Assembly: GCF_000967265.1 (NCBI RefSeq)
Contig: NZ_KQ033885.1
Coordinates: 533,552-597,551 of the forward strand
Direction: 5' to 3'
DNA: 64,000 nt
Source of the DNA: Bifidobacterium mellis
GTDB taxonomy: Bacteria > Actinomycetota > Actinomycetes > Actinomycetales > Bifidobacteriaceae
The notes below the pieces were generated by a model. The model worked only from the letters and a program-made list of their open reading frames with translations, was not told the DNA's origin and did no database searches. Below are positions 62,759-64,000 of this stretch, piece after piece. Made by a program: the position numbers and the translations under genes. How positions within the stretch are numbered: position 1 is the first letter of the stretch; the number at the start of each line of letters is the position of its first letter.

Positions 62759-64000
62759 ATGAGTCTTGATAATGGCATCGATGCCGTCGCCGATCCGTCC
62801 AGGGAGCGGCCGTTGGCCCTGATTCCCCGGCCGCTCCACTTGCAAAGGGATCGGGGCCGGTTCTTGTTGCCGGTGGCGGGCAGAATTGTCTGCGGTACAG
62901 CAGTTGACCAGGAGCTGGGTTCCGTCCTGAGTGGCCAGTTGACAGATACGATTAAGCAGGCCACGGGGATGGTCTGGGATCATTCGCGCGGGCAGGCTTG
63001 GACTGGCGCGGTCAGTCTGGATCTGGACCAGAATCTCGGTCCCCAAGAGTATCTTCTGTCCATCGCTGATCAGGGGGAGCGCCGGCCGATTGTCGATATC
63101 CGCGGCGGCGACGGTCAGGGACTGCGATGGGGGGTACAGACCCTTCGCCAGATCATCATGCAATGCGGTCCGGTGCTTCCCGCCCTGCACATCCAGGACC
63201 GCCCCGCCTACCCAACACGCATCTACAGTCTGGATGTGACCCGGGGTCGGGTGCCCACCATGGACTGGCTGCGGCACTGGGCGGACACATTGGCCCTGTA
63301 TAAGTTCAACCAGCTGCAACTCTACATTGAGCACACCATGGCTTTCCCGGGCATGAGCGAGGCCTGGAGGGGCACAAGCCCCCTGGAGCCCGGGCAGATC
63401 ACCGACTTCGATGACTATTGCGCCCGCCTGGGCATCGAGTTGGTGCCTTCGATCTCCACCTTCGGCCACCATTACACCAGCCTTCGCACTCGCGGATTCA
63501 GGGATCTGGGCGAGTTTCCCGAGCAGGCGGACCGGCCATACTCTTTCATAGAGCGTCAGGAGCATCACACCATCAATGTCAACCACCCACAGGCTCTGGC
63601 ATTCTCTACAGGGCTGATTGACGCCTATGCGCCGCTTATGCGTACGCGAAACTTCAATATCGGCGGAGACGAGACCTTTGATCTGGGCAAGGGGCGTTCG
63701 CGGCAGGACGGTTCCAGCAAGGATCCTGCTGACATGTATGCCGACTATCTGATCAGCCTGTGCGGTCACCTGCATGCACAGGGCCGTCATCCCATGTTCT
63801 GGGGTGATGTCGCTGTGTCCATGCCCAAGGTCCTGGACAGGTTGCCCAAGGACTGCACGCTGCTCAACTGGCTCTATGACCCGCAGGTAGAGCCGGACAA
63901 GGTTGCTCTTGTAGCCTCTACAGGGGCCCGGCAGATAGTCTGCTCGGCCGTTCACGACTGGAATCATCTTCTGCCTGGAATCGACAATGCATGGAACAAC
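62759..64000 (+). CDS. Glycoside hydrolase family 20 (beta-N-acetylhexosaminidase type), 3' end outside window
   Basis: Exo-acting enzyme removing terminal GlcNAc or GalNAc by substrate-assisted catalysis. About 414 residues are visible. An N-terminal GH20b-like domain (ALIPRPLHLQ ... LRWGVQTLRQIIMQ) precedes the catalytic barrel from YSLDVTRGRVPTMDWLRHWA; NQLQLYIEHTMAF, STFGHHYTSLR and the catalytic pair in NIGGDETFDLGKG are present. No signal peptide is seen at the N terminus, so an intracellular enzyme is likely. AGGAAAGG lies before the ATG at 62759. Divergent from the ROK regulator. Confidence 0.9.
   Translation, partial: MSLDNGIDAVADPSRERPLALIPRPLHLQRDRGRFLLPVAGRIVCGTAVDQELGSVLSGQLTDTIKQATGMVWDHSRGQAWTGAVSLDLDQNLGPQEYLLSIADQGERRPIVDIRGGDGQGLRWGVQTLRQIIMQCGPVLPALHIQDRPAYPTRIYSLDVTRGRVPTMDWLRHWADTLALYKFNQLQLYIEHTMAFPGMSEAWRGTSPLEPGQITDFDDYCARLGIELVPSISTFGHHYTSLRTRGFRDLGEFPEQADRPYSFIERQEHHTINVNHPQALAFSTGLIDAYAPLMRTRNFNIGGDETFDLGKGRSRQDGSSKDPADMYADYLISLCGHLHAQGRHPMFWGDVAVSMPKVLDRLPKDCTLLNWLYDPQVEPDKVALVASTGARQIVCSAVHDWNHLLPGIDNAWNN

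Noticed and set aside
62564-63967. Long minus-strand frame opposite the GH20 gene
   Set aside because: The plus-strand GH20 catalytic motifs are unambiguous; only the tail beyond the GH20 start looks protein-like and is listed separately as a possible remnant.

Overview
The window is high-GC Gram-positive chromosome and almost certainly belongs to a Bifidobacterium (family Bifidobacteriaceae). The evidence is the tmRNA tag AKSNRTEFALAA, the actinobacterial neighbourhoods ftsZ-sepF-yggT-wag31 and lexA | LysM gene | nrdR, a PriA-like hisA followed by a GlnA2-type glnA, an L-lactate dehydrogenase, and many GTG starts with 4-nt ATGA/GTGA overlaps. Species cannot be fixed from the sequence alone. 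No tRNA, rRNA, CRISPR array, transposase or integrase was seen.

Layout. 0-4.3 kb: 5' part of a LacI regulator and a small thiamine-binding-type protein (both minus), then glyS-dusB. 4.5-13 kb: ftsZ-sepF-yggT-wag31-lspA-rluD-like-dnaE, i.e. the distal division genes, detached from the main dcw cluster. 13-20 kb: hisD-hisC-hisB-(unknown)-hisH-hisA-glnA. 20-25.6 kb, minus strand: a translationally coupled rsmC-like / hrpA / exported-protein operon. 25.7-31.4 kb: hflX, ldh, a CDF cation exporter, then lexA diverging from a membrane LysM protein and nrdR, with LexA boxes between them. 31.4-33.6 kb: a HelD-type helicase. 33.8-48.4 kb: the main dcw cluster (mraZ rsmH ftsL ftsI [murE-like] murF mraY murD ftsW murG murC ftsQ) behind a four-repeat MraZ box.

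48.4-55 kb is an accessory stretch between dtd and the 3' end of ssrA. It holds a frameshifted acetyltransferase, a guanidinium exporter under a guanidine-III riboswitch, an AT-rich orphan membrane protein, a decayed FtsX-like permease, and a YafQ/DinJ-type toxin-antitoxin pair. 55-60 kb is ssrA and a malate module: LysR regulator, malolactic-type enzyme, and a divergent DASS transporter sharing a mirrored 20-bp promoter element. 60-64 kb is sugar metabolism: fructokinase, a ROK regulator with palindromic operators, and the start of a GH20 hexosaminidase.

Most notable points: (1) the gene in the murE position is a Mur-ligase-like protein whose ATP-binding and catalytic motifs are gone, a probable pseudoenzyme; (2) a well-matched guanidine-III riboswitch lies directly upstream of an SMR gene; (3) an SOS-controlled LysM division-inhibitor candidate; (4) a malolactic-type enzyme module with matched promoter elements; (5) hendecad repeats in Wag31.
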